Source: Gemmatimonadota bacterium (lineage in GTDB: Bacteria > Gemmatimonadota > Gemmatimonadetes > Longimicrobiales > RSA9). Taken from it: a DNA stretch of 7,554 nucleotides. The stretch lies in assembly GCA_016207445.1 (NCBI GenBank), contig JACQPS010000253.1, forward strand, positions 1 through 7,554, read 5' to 3'. The translations under genes were made by a program, and so were the position numbers. A model generated the notes under the pieces. That model saw only the letters and a list, made by a program, of their open reading frames with translations. It had not been told where the DNA came from and searched no databases. Below, one piece after another: positions 1 to 5,435 of this stretch. Position 1 is the first letter of the stretch, and every line of letters begins with the position of its first letter.

Positions 1-843
1 CGCCATCGCCAGCTTCTCCAGCTTGAGCGCGGAGAAGAGCGAGCGATTCAGCGTCATCCAGTCGCTGGTCCAGTACGGGAAGCCGAGCAGCGAGTCCAGA
101 GCGGCAGCCACGCGATCGGCATCCCAGGCATCGCGCACGTTGACGGCGATCCCGCCGACCTCGTCCTTCAGGTCGAGCAACTCCTGCACCGCCGGCAAGG
201 GGGCGTACAGGTTCTGGCTGTCGTACTCGTACATGCCCGTGTTGAACAGGCCGGTCACCTCGAACTCACGCAGCACGGGCACGATATCCCCGAGCGGGCC
301 GCGCTTGATGTTCTCGAAGGATCCGACCGTGATCTTGTCCCCGGGGAGCAGCCCCAGCTTGTCGGCCAGGCGGCGCCCGACGAGCACGCCCGGCAGACCG
401 GTCTGCGTCGGGCCGAGCGCCAGCTCGCCGCTTCGGATCTTCGCCTCGATGCTCGTGAGCGGACGTGGACTCGCCTCGGGGTCGATGCCGTAGAGCGTGC
501 CGAACTGCGCGTATTCGCCCCCCGGCGTCACGCCCACCTGCGTCATGATGAACGGCTCCGCCGCTACCACGCCGGGCGACGCCCGCACTCTGGCGAGCAC
601 GTCCCGCCACGCAGCCATGCGGAACCCCTCGCCCTGCTGGAACACATAGATGTGTGGATTGCTGCCCAGGATCTTCTCTTGCAGGTCGCGCTGCAGCCCC
701 GTCATCACCGCGATGACGGTGATGAGCGCGGCGACGCCGAGGAAGACGCCTCCGGTCGCGATCAGCGTGATCAGCGACAGAAACCGCCCCTTGCGACGCG
801 AGGCCAGATAGCGCCGGGCGATGTACCAGTCGAGACGTTTCAC
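1..843 (-). CDS. LolC/LolE-family ABC transporter permease, N-terminal part (cut by window edge)
   Basis: This is the inner-membrane permease of a LolCDE/MacB-like ABC system, a family that typically releases lipoproteins from the inner membrane for transfer to the outer membrane. The reading frame stays open for 281 codons to base 1. Residues 6-20 are a basic cytoplasmic start (WYIARRYLASRRKGR), followed by a hydrophobic segment at about 22-48. Next comes the family-typical stretch MTGLQRDLQEKILGSNPHI (about 47-65), which leads into the periplasmic MacB-like core. The family is usually about 400-420 residues, so roughly 130 residues, including the last three membrane segments (FtsX domain), lie outside the window. 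The start is GTG at 843. An AGGAAGG Shine-Dalgarno sequence lies at 854-860, 10 bases upstream, and no better in-frame start is seen upstream. It follows lysS by 136 bases, and that gap holds a large inverted repeat. LolC cannot be told from LolE, nor from other permeases of this family, without the C-terminus and the partner ATPase. Confidence 0.88.
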   Translation of the reverse strand, partial: MKRLDWYIARRYLASRRKGRFLSLITLIATGGVFLGVAALITVIAVMTGLQRDLQEKILGSNPHIYVFQQGEGFRMAAWRDVLARVRASPGVVAAEPFIMTQVGVTPGGEYAQFGTLYGIDPEASPRPLTSIEAKIRSGELALGPTQTGLPGVLVGRRLADKLGLLPGDKITVGSFENIKRGPLGDIVPVLREFEVTGLFNTGMYEYDSQNLYAPLPAVQELLDLKDEVGGIAVNVRDAWDADRVAAALDSLLGFPYWTSDWMTLNRSLFSALKLEKLAMA

Positions 844-865
844 GACGCCCGCACCTTCCTCTGTG

Positions 866-973
866 TCGGGCTCGGGCTCGGGCGCGGGCTCGGGCTCGGA
901 ATCACCCGAGTGCAGACAAATCGCGCCGTGCCCGGGCTTGAAACTCCGAGCCCGAGCGCGAGCCCGAGCCCGA
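866..973. repeat. Long imperfect inverted repeat of TCGGGC-type hexamers
   Basis: Most of the lysS-permease gap is a large hairpin-forming repeat. The left arm at 872-900 and the reverse complement of the right arm at 945-973 match at 27 of 29 positions, around a 44-base loop (901-944). The arms are made of a TCGGGC hexamer and variants. The left arm has one extra unit at 866-871 that has no partner. On the plus strand, 868-894 holds five GGG runs separated by three bases each, which fits a canonical G-quadruplex motif. The lysS stop codon lies only 7 bases from the right arm, and the permease RBS lies 6 bases from the left-arm extension. No T tract follows the stem in the transcript direction, so it does not look like a classical intrinsic terminator. 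It could be an interspersed palindromic element, an RNA-stability or attenuation structure, or slipped simple sequence. The repeat structure is certain; its role is not. Confidence 0.8.
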
Positions 974-979
974 TATCCC

Positions 980-2509
980 TCATTCGGGCCGCATCGTCGG
1001 GAACAGAATCACATCCCGTATGGACGCCTGGTCCGTGAGCAGCATGACCAGCCGGTCCACGCCAATGCCTACGCCGCCCGTGGGGGGCATGCCGTACTCG
1101 AGCGCGCGGACAAAATCCTCGTCGAACGTCTGCGCCAGCTCGTCGCCCTGCTCGCGCAGCTTGGCCTGCGCCGCGAAGCGCTCTCGCTGGTCCAGCGGGT
1201 CATTGAGCTCGCTGAACGCGTTGGCGAGCTCGCGGCCCGCTGCAATCAGCTCGAAGCGCTCGACGAGCTGGGGCGCGCCGCGCTTGGGTTTCGCGAGCGG
1301 CGAGAGGTCCCGGGGATAGTCGACGATGAATACCGGCTGCTCCAGGTGCGGTTCCACCAGGTGCTTGAAGAGCTCGTCCGCGAGCCGCGGCCGCGGCATG
1401 CGCCCGGCGTCCTCGACGCCGAGCGAGCGCACCGCCTCGCGCAACGCCGCGTCGTCCAGCCGGTCGACCTCCACATTGCCGTACTCCCGCAGCGCATCCA
1501 GGTAGCGCAACCGACGGAACGGTGCCTGGAAATCCAGCGTCACTCCCTGATACGTGAGGCGCGGGCTGCCGCCGGTGACCTCCTGCACCACGGAGACGAC
1601 CAGCTCTTCCACCAGACGCATCATGTCCTCGTAGTCGCCGAACGCCTGGTAGAACTCCAGCATGGTGAACTCAGGGTTGTGCGTGCGGTCCATGCCCTCG
1701 TTGCGGAAATCCTTGCCGATCTCGTACACGCGCTGGAGCCCACCCACGATGAGCCGCTTCAGGTAGAGCTCGTCCGCGATCCGGAGGTAGAGCGGCAGGT
1801 CGAGCGCGAAGTGATGCGTCACGAAGGGACGGGCCGCGGCCCCGCCGTAGAGCGGCTGGAGTACGGGCGTCTCGACTTCCACGTAGCCCCGCTCATCGAG
1901 GAACCGACGCAGCGCCCTCACGATCCGGGAGCGGGTCAGGAACACCTCCCGCACCTCCGGATTCACGGCCAGGTCCGCGTACCGCTGGCGATAGCGCTGC
2001 TCGACGTCGGCGAAGCCGCTGTAGACGACGCGCTCCCCGGTCGCCGGATCGACGTCCTCCTTGCCGAGCGGGAGCGGGCGCAGCGATTTGGCCAGGAGCT
2101 CGAAGGAGCCGATGCGCACGGTGATCTCGCCCATGCGGGTGCGGAAGACCGGGCCGGCGATGCCGAGCCAGTCCCCGATGTCGAGCAGGTCGAGCAGCTC
2201 GTAGCGCGCCTCGCCCACGTCGTTCACCCGGAAATAGAGCTGGATGCGGCCGGTCCGATCGGCCAGATCGGCGAAGGTGGCGCGGCCGTGGGTCCGGAGG
2301 GAGACCAGCCGCCCGCCCAGGCGGACGGCAGGGCCGAGACGATCCTCGCCGAGGTTGCCGGCGCGCTCGGCGGCCTCGAAGGCGGCGCGGGCCTCGGCCG
2401 CGGAATGGGTGACGTCGTATCGATAAGCGAAGGAGGTCACGCCCCGGCGCTGGAGCTCGTGGAGCTTCTCCAGCCGGTCGGTGATTACCTGGCTGCGCCG
2501 CTCCTCCAT
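980..2509 (-). CDS. lysS: Lysyl-tRNA synthetase, class II
   Basis: The enzyme charges tRNA-Lys with lysine in the cytoplasm, using ATP. The protein is 509 residues, the usual length of bacterial class II LysRS. The N-terminal OB-fold anticodon-binding domain spans about 60-150 (for example VRLGGRLVSLRTHGRATFADL). It is followed by RYRQRYADL (172-180), which leads into the catalytic core. Motif 1 lies around 194-217 and ends in GYVEVETPVL. Motif 2 is YEIGKDFRNEGMDRTHNPEF (262-281), and motif 3 is GVGIGVDRLVMLL (479-491) followed by SIRDVILFP. All key class II features look intact. The linker before RYRQRY is longer than in E. coli LysS, and the MDRTHNPEFT wording recalls FCB-group enzymes. The ATG at 2509 has an AGGAGA RBS (2515-2520) that overlaps the prfB stop. 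Transcription is probably from the prfB promoter, as in the prfB-lysS pair of E. coli. The stop is TGA. Confidence 0.97.
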   Translation of the reverse strand: MEERRSQVITDRLEKLHELQRRGVTSFAYRYDVTHSAAEARAAFEAAERAGNLGEDRLGPAVRLGGRLVSLRTHGRATFADLADRTGRIQLYFRVNDVGEARYELLDLLDIGDWLGIAGPVFRTRMGEITVRIGSFELLAKSLRPLPLGKEDVDPATGERVVYSGFADVEQRYRQRYADLAVNPEVREVFLTRSRIVRALRRFLDERGYVEVETPVLQPLYGGAAARPFVTHHFALDLPLYLRIADELYLKRLIVGGLQRVYEIGKDFRNEGMDRTHNPEFTMLEFYQAFGDYEDMMRLVEELVVSVVQEVTGGSPRLTYQGVTLDFQAPFRRLRYLDALREYGNVEVDRLDDAALREAVRSLGVEDAGRMPRPRLADELFKHLVEPHLEQPVFIVDYPRDLSPLAKPKRGAPQLVERFELIAAGRELANAFSELNDPLDQRERFAAQAKLREQGDELAQTFDEDFVRALEYGMPPTGGVGIGVDRLVMLLTDQASIRDVILFPTMRPE

Positions 2510-2522
2510 CCGCTTCTCCTCA
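2510..2522 (-). promoter_or_regulatory. prfB stop / lysS ribosome-binding site overlap
   Basis: The prfB stop TGA (2522-2520) shares its final A with the AGGAGA Shine-Dalgarno sequence of lysS (2520-2515). The lysS ATG follows 5 bases later. Only 10 bases separate the two coding regions, so the genes are almost certainly co-transcribed. The stop-on-RBS arrangement makes translational coupling likely. If so, RF2 termination efficiency at this TGA could influence how often lysS is initiated. That last step is inference. Confidence 0.8.
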
Positions 2523-3627
2523 CGCGACCCGCGCCCCGAACTCCTTCAGGTAGGCCTGGATGAAGGGGTCCAGGTCGCCGTCCATCACCCGCTGCACGTC
2601 GCCGACCTTGAGCTGCGTGCGGTGATCGGTCACCAGGGTGTACGGCTGGAACACATAGGAGCGGATCTGGTTCCCCCAGGCGATCTCGGTCTTCTGCGCC
2701 TCCAGCTTCTGGCGCTCGCCCTCGCGCCGCTCCAGCTCCCGCTGGTAGAGCGCGGCGCGCAGCATCTTCATGGCGGTCTCGCGGTTCTGGTACTGGCTGC
2801 GCTCGTTCTGACACGCCACCACGATCCCGCTGGGCAGGTGCGTGATGCGCACCGCCGTCTCGACCTTGTTGACGTTCTGGCCGCCCTTCCCGCCCGCGCG
2901 GAACGTGTCGATCTTCAGGTCTTTCTCGTCGATCTCGATCGCGATGTCCTGTTGCACCACCGGGTAGACGAACACGCTCGCGAACGAGGTGTGCCGCCGC
3001 GACTGCGCATCGAAGGGCGAGATGCGGACCAGCCGGTGCACGCCCGTCTCCGCCTTCAGGTAGCCGTCCGCGTACTGCCCCTTGAGCTCGAGCGTGGCGC
3101 TCTTGATCCCGGCCTCCTCGCCCGCGAGCAGGTCGAGCACCTGCACATCGTAATCGTGATCCTCTGCCCAGCGCCTGTACATGCGCATGAGCATCGACGC
3201 CCAATCCTGCGACTCCGTGCCGCCCGCTCCCGGATGGATGGTCAGGATGGCGTCGCGGAAGTCATCCGGCCCGCGCAGCATGTTGCGCAGCTCGAGCCCC
3301 TCGATCTTCGGCTCGAGCGCGTCCAACTCGCTCGACCACTCCGCCTCCAGCTCCCCGTCCGGCTCGACCGCGAGCAGCTCCGCCAGCTCGTGCAGATCGC
3401 TCAGCTTGGCCGCCAGCTCGGTCCACGGCTCGATCCAGCTCTTCAGTTCCTTGACCTCGGCAATGACGTCCCGGGCCGCCCCGGCACTGTCCCAGAAGCC
3501 GGGCTCCGCCATGCGGCGCTCGAGTTCGGCGAGCCGCTCCCGCTTGCGCTCGATTTCAAAGATAACCTCCGAGCGCCGCCACGCGCTCGCGCTGCCGCTC
3601 CAGCTTGCCTTTCAACTCGGTAGCCAT
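2520..3627 (-). CDS. prfB: Peptide chain release factor 2, expressed by programmed +1 frameshift
   Basis: RF2 recognises UGA and UAA stop codons in the ribosomal A site and triggers release of the finished protein. The ATG at 3627 has an AGGAGGT RBS 7 bases upstream. It opens a 23-codon frame (MATELKGKLE...GGYL) that ends at an in-frame TGA (3558-3556). Skipping the T at 3558 joins it to the main frame, which starts at GAA (3557-3555), giving 368 residues; E. coli RF2 has 365. The SPF codon-recognition tripeptide is at 203-205 (RISPFDAQSRRHTSF). The universal GGQ catalytic motif is at 248-250 (RAGGKGGQNVNK). Both are nearly at the E. coli positions, and the coiled-coil-like N-terminal domain is present. 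A simple reading from the ATG at 3512 (330 residues) would miss the first 38 residues. The two-frame structure is genuine and typical of prfB, not a sequencing error. The stop of the full product is also TGA, an RF2 codon. Confidence 0.97.
3555..3570 (-). promoter_or_regulatory. prfB programmed +1 frameshift site
   Basis: The site reads GGAGGT TAT CTT TGA A on the coding strand. It has an internal Shine-Dalgarno-like GGAGGT (3570-3565), a 3-base spacer, the slippery CTT codon (3561-3559) and the in-frame TGA (3558-3556). In the well-studied E. coli mechanism, scarce RF2 makes the ribosome pause at UGA and slip forward one base on CUU, so RF2 controls its own synthesis. The same parts and spacing are all here. 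The base after TGA is A, whereas the classical site is CTTTGAC; the first post-shift residue is therefore Glu instead of Asp. Confidence 0.95.
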
Positions 3628-3634
3628 GTCCGCG

Positions 3635-3641
3635 ACCTCCT
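3635..3641 (-). promoter_or_regulatory. prfB ribosome-binding site
   Basis: AGGAGGT lies 7 bases before the ATG at 3627. It is a near-perfect anti-Shine-Dalgarno match. It fixes the start of the short first reading frame and so supports the frameshift model over a start at the internal ATG at 3512. Confidence 0.88.
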
Positions 3642-3647
3642 CGTAAT

Positions 3648-3679
3648 GCGAGGGGCCGCCCGGTCGGACGGCCCCTCGC
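3648..3679 (-). promoter_or_regulatory. GC-rich hairpin in the prfB leader
   Basis: GCGAGGGGCCG (3679-3669 on the coding strand) and CGGCCCCTCGC (3658-3648) form a perfect 11-bp stem around a 10-base loop. It sits inside the predicted leader, about 13 bases after the likely transcription start and 6 bases before the AGGAGGT RBS. No U tract follows the stem on either strand, so a standard intrinsic terminator is unlikely. Stabilising the 5' end, tuning ribosome access to the RBS, or binding a regulator are possible roles. The perfect stem is seen directly; the function is unknown. Confidence 0.7.
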
Positions 3680-3698
3680 TCACCTTCAAACCTACCAA

Positions 3699-3727
3699 AA
3701 TATAGCGGAACGCCGCCGCCCGGGCAA
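3699..3727 (-). promoter_or_regulatory. Sigma70-like promoter of prfB-lysS
   Basis: The -35 TTGCCC (3727-3722) and the -10 TATATT (3704-3699) are separated by exactly 17 bases. The AT-rich -10 box stands out in very GC-rich surroundings. Transcription would start near 3692, giving a leader of about 65 bases that contains the 11-bp hairpin and the prfB RBS. The promoter lies wholly in the gap after the zinc-ribbon gene stop (3774), so prfB-lysS has its own transcript start even if some read-through arrives from upstream. Confidence 0.75.
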
Positions 3728-3771
3728 CGGCGGACCCGGCCGCGGCGCGCGACCCGGGCGCGCTGCCGCCG
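3728..3771 (-). terminator. Possible GC-only hairpin after the zinc-ribbon gene
   Basis: Right after the stop of the zinc-ribbon gene, outer arms CGGCGG and CCGCCG (3771-3766 and 3733-3728) enclose an inner GCGCG/CGCGC stem (3763-3759 and 3751-3747). The stretch could fold into a strong GC hairpin that ends the upstream transcript before the prfB promoter. No T tract follows, and short GC complementarities are frequent at this base composition, so the call is weak. Confidence 0.25.
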
Positions 3772-3773
3772 AC

Positions 3774-4340
3774 TCAGAACAGCTTTTGCCCCTTGGCCAG
3801 GATATCGTTGAGCGCATCACGGAAGTAGGGCGTGCTCTTGGCGAGCTCCGTCCCCACCTGTCCGACGTACTCCTCCCAGCTCTTCAGGATCTCGTCGCGG
3901 AAATCCTGCCGCAGCGTGCCCGCCGCCAGGCTTCGCTCCCGCTTGTCCGGGTGGTATGCCACCATGTCGGACACGAGAGCGCGCGCGATGCGCTGGGCGC
4001 GCGTATGCGGGTCCGGGGCGGCGGCCCGGAACGGGGAAGCGGCCGGCCGCGCGGCGACGGGCGTCGGCCCCGGTGCGGGGGCCGGCGGGGGAGGCGCGGC
4101 GACGGCCGCGGCCGCATGCGCCAGCGCGTCGCTGGCACTCACGGCCGCCGGCGACGGCGCCGGAGTCGGTGGCGCCGCAGGCGCCGCACCGTCCCCGGGC
4201 GCCACTCCCGCGGGCCGCTCGGTCCGACCGATGGGGAACACGCCGCCGCAGCGCGAGCACCGGGCGCGCACGCCGCCCGGCGGGATGCGCTCCGGGTCCA
4301 CACGGAAGACAGCCTGGCAGTGCGGGCACTGCACGTTCAT
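3774..4340 (-). CDS. MJ0042-type zinc-ribbon protein with Pro/Ala linker and uncharacterised C-terminal domain
   Basis: This is a 188-residue protein of unknown function. Residues 1-38 form an MJ0042-type zinc ribbon. The four likely zinc ligands are C5 and C8 (CPHC) and C28 and C31 (CSRC), with FRVDPERIPPGGVRARC between the pairs. Residues about 41-110 are a flexible, low-complexity linker rich in Ala and Pro. Residues about 112-188 are a predicted helical domain with a distinct composition (ARALVSDMVAYHPDKRER, then SWEEYVGQVGTEL and YFRDALNDILAKG). It recalls an LVSDI/Y-type domain I remember from hypothetical proteins of Gemmatimonadota, Acidobacteria and deltaproteobacteria. No signal peptide or membrane segment is visible. 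The ATG at 4340 overlaps the TGA of the GGDEF gene as ATGA, and only a weak RBS is visible. Expression is therefore probably coupled to that gene, which suggests a shared process. Zinc ribbons can bind nucleic acid or protein; which applies here cannot be told from the sequence. Confidence 0.85.
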   Translation of the reverse strand: MNVQCPHCQAVFRVDPERIPPGGVRARCSRCGGVFPIGRTERPAGVAPGDGAAPAAPPTPAPSPAAVSASDALAHAAAAVAAPPPPAPAPGPTPVAARPAASPFRAAAPDPHTRAQRIARALVSDMVAYHPDKRERSLAAGTLRQDFRDEILKSWEEYVGQVGTELAKSTPYFRDALNDILAKGQKLF

Positions 4341-5326
4341 GATTCGGCGCTCGCCTCGAGCGCGGGCTCGGAACTCTCCAGCGCTGGCAGCGGCGCGTCG
4401 CGGCGCCGGTCGACCGCGTAGACCGAGCCGGGCAGCGTCTTCGCGTACGACTTCATCTCCGTGACCAGCTCGCTCACGCGGGCCGTGTGCGTGAAATGGC
4501 GATGCTCGTTGGTGACCACGCCGATCGAAACGGTCATGATCGGCGTGCGGTAGATGTTGCCGCGCCGGTCCTTGCCGAGAAAGTAACCGGCCTGACGGTC
4601 CTCCTGCGTGTACTGGAACGAGATCAGCTCGTCGAAGATCTCGATGATCTCTTCGCAACAGAGGCGCATCTGCGGCAGCGACAGGTTGAAGATGAAGTCG
4701 TCGCCGCCGATGTGCCCGATGAATCCGGTGGGCGCGTACGCCTTCACCACATCCCGCAGAATCCGCGACAGCAGCAGGATGACCCGGTCGCCTTCGTTGT
4801 AGCCGTACCGGTCGTTGAATTCCTTGAAATGGTCCAGATCGGCATAACAGCAGGCGAACAGCTCGCGGCTGCGCAGTCGCTCGCCGATGTCCCGCTCGAT
4901 CTGCACGGTGCCCGCCAGCCGCGTCGTCGGATTCACGCTCACGTCGCGATCGGCGCGGTGCAGCGCCATTTGCAGGCGCAGGTGCCGCTCCCGCTCCTCC
5001 ATGGCGTCCGTCAGCACCTCGTCGGCGCCCGCCTCCAGCCCGCCTCGCACGAGCGCGGCCTGATTCTCGGGTGACAGAAGCACGACCGGGACGATGGCTG
5101 TGAACGTGTCTTGCTTGAGGGCGCGGCAGAGCTCGATGCAGCCGGAGTCGCCTTCCGCGTCCATGATGATGCAGGCGGGAAAGCTGCGGTTCACCCGCGC
5201 CAGAACGTCATCGGCCCGCGCCAGCTCCTCCAGGCGCAGTCCCGTTTCCCGCGCGAAGGCCGTGACCAGCGCCGGCGGATTCCGCCCTTTCGGCGAGTGG
5301 AAGACGAGAATGGATCGAACGCGCAT
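4337..5326 (-). CDS. Receiver-like domain plus GGDEF domain protein (possible diguanylate cyclase)
   Basis: This is a 329-residue cytoplasmic protein. Residues about 4-122 look like a response-regulator receiver: D56 (CIIMDAEGD) is at the phospho-acceptor position and S85 at the Ser/Thr switch position. The acidic pair normally near the start is absent (VFHSPKG), and the conserved lysine near 106-107 is replaced (VLTDAME), so it is probably a pseudo-receiver. Residues about 130-307 form a GGDEF domain, which in active members makes cyclic di-GMP from two GTP. By alignment to PleD, D163, N171 and D180 match metal- and guanine-binding residues. The signature is GGDDF (207-211), with Asp in place of the usual fourth-position Glu. 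No RxxD inhibitory site precedes it. TVSIGVV (265-271) is the usual late GGDEF strand. Activity is plausible but not assured; the protein may instead bind GTP or c-di-GMP. A near-consensus promoter lies just upstream, but no clear Shine-Dalgarno sequence precedes the ATG. The stop overlaps the zinc-ribbon start. Confidence 0.88.
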   Translation of the reverse strand: MRVRSILVFHSPKGRNPPALVTAFARETGLRLEELARADDVLARVNRSFPACIIMDAEGDSGCIELCRALKQDTFTAIVPVVLLSPENQAALVRGGLEAGADEVLTDAMEERERHLRLQMALHRADRDVSVNPTTRLAGTVQIERDIGERLRSRELFACCYADLDHFKEFNDRYGYNEGDRVILLLSRILRDVVKAYAPTGFIGHIGGDDFIFNLSLPQMRLCCEEIIEIFDELISFQYTQEDRQAGYFLGKDRRGNIYRTPIMTVSIGVVTNEHRHFTHTARVSELVTEMKSYAKTLPGSVYAVDRRRDAPLPALESSEPALEASAES

Positions 5327-5359
5327 GAGTTAGGGAAGGTGACCCGGAGAGCTTGGGCG

Positions 5360-5388
5360 AAACTAGCACGCCCGCCCGCCCATGTCAA
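5360..5388 (-). promoter_or_regulatory. Near-consensus sigma70-like promoter of the GGDEF/zinc-ribbon unit
   Basis: A perfect -35 TTGACA (5388-5383) and a -10 TAGTTT (5365-5360) are separated by 17 bases. TGC just before the -10 makes it an extended -10 element. Transcription would begin near 5353, leaving a leader of about 26 bases before the ATG at 5326. The leader has no obvious Shine-Dalgarno sequence. The site lies in the 109-base gap after rnr, so this pair has its own transcript start. I see no clear terminator for rnr in the same gap. Confidence 0.8.
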
Positions 5389-5435
5389 TTCGCCAGCCGG
5401 CGCGGCGTACGGTGCCACAACGCTTTTCGCCCCGC

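Noticed and set aside
844..979. In-frame Pro-Glu repeat extension upstream of the permease GTG (the hexamers read as PEPEP on the minus strand)
   Set aside because: The frame is open upstream, but I see no ATG or GTG start in it, and the GTG at 843 has its own RBS and a typical family N-terminus. The repeat is best treated as noncoding.
821..2563. Long open reading frame on the plus strand (580 codons) opposite lysS
   Set aside because: It lies antisense to a fully conserved lysS, its protein is Arg/Ala/Glu/Leu-rich with no recognisable domain, and its start runs through the hexamer repeat. Such long antisense frames are common in high-GC genes.
3556..3558. prfB in-frame TGA as a disabling mutation or sequencing error
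   Set aside because: The TGA sits in a complete frameshift cassette (GGAGGT-TAT-CTT-TGA), and +1 reading restores a full-length RF2 with SPF and GGQ at the expected positions.
2481..3623. Long open reading frame on the plus strand (380 codons) opposite prfB
   Set aside because: It is a shadow of prfB, with no domain, biased composition and no credible RBS.
4361..4371. GCGGGCTCGGA inside the GGDEF gene, similar to the intergenic hexamer repeat
   Set aside because: It is one short occurrence within coding sequence and is expected by chance at this GC content.
5366..5382. GGG-rich spacer (GGGCGGGCGGGCG) of the GGDEF promoter as a G-quadruplex
   Set aside because: There are only three GGG runs; a fourth is missing, so a canonical intramolecular quadruplex is not supported.
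5389..5435. Intrinsic terminator after rnr
   Set aside because: Only short, imperfect GC complementarity is present and no T tract follows.
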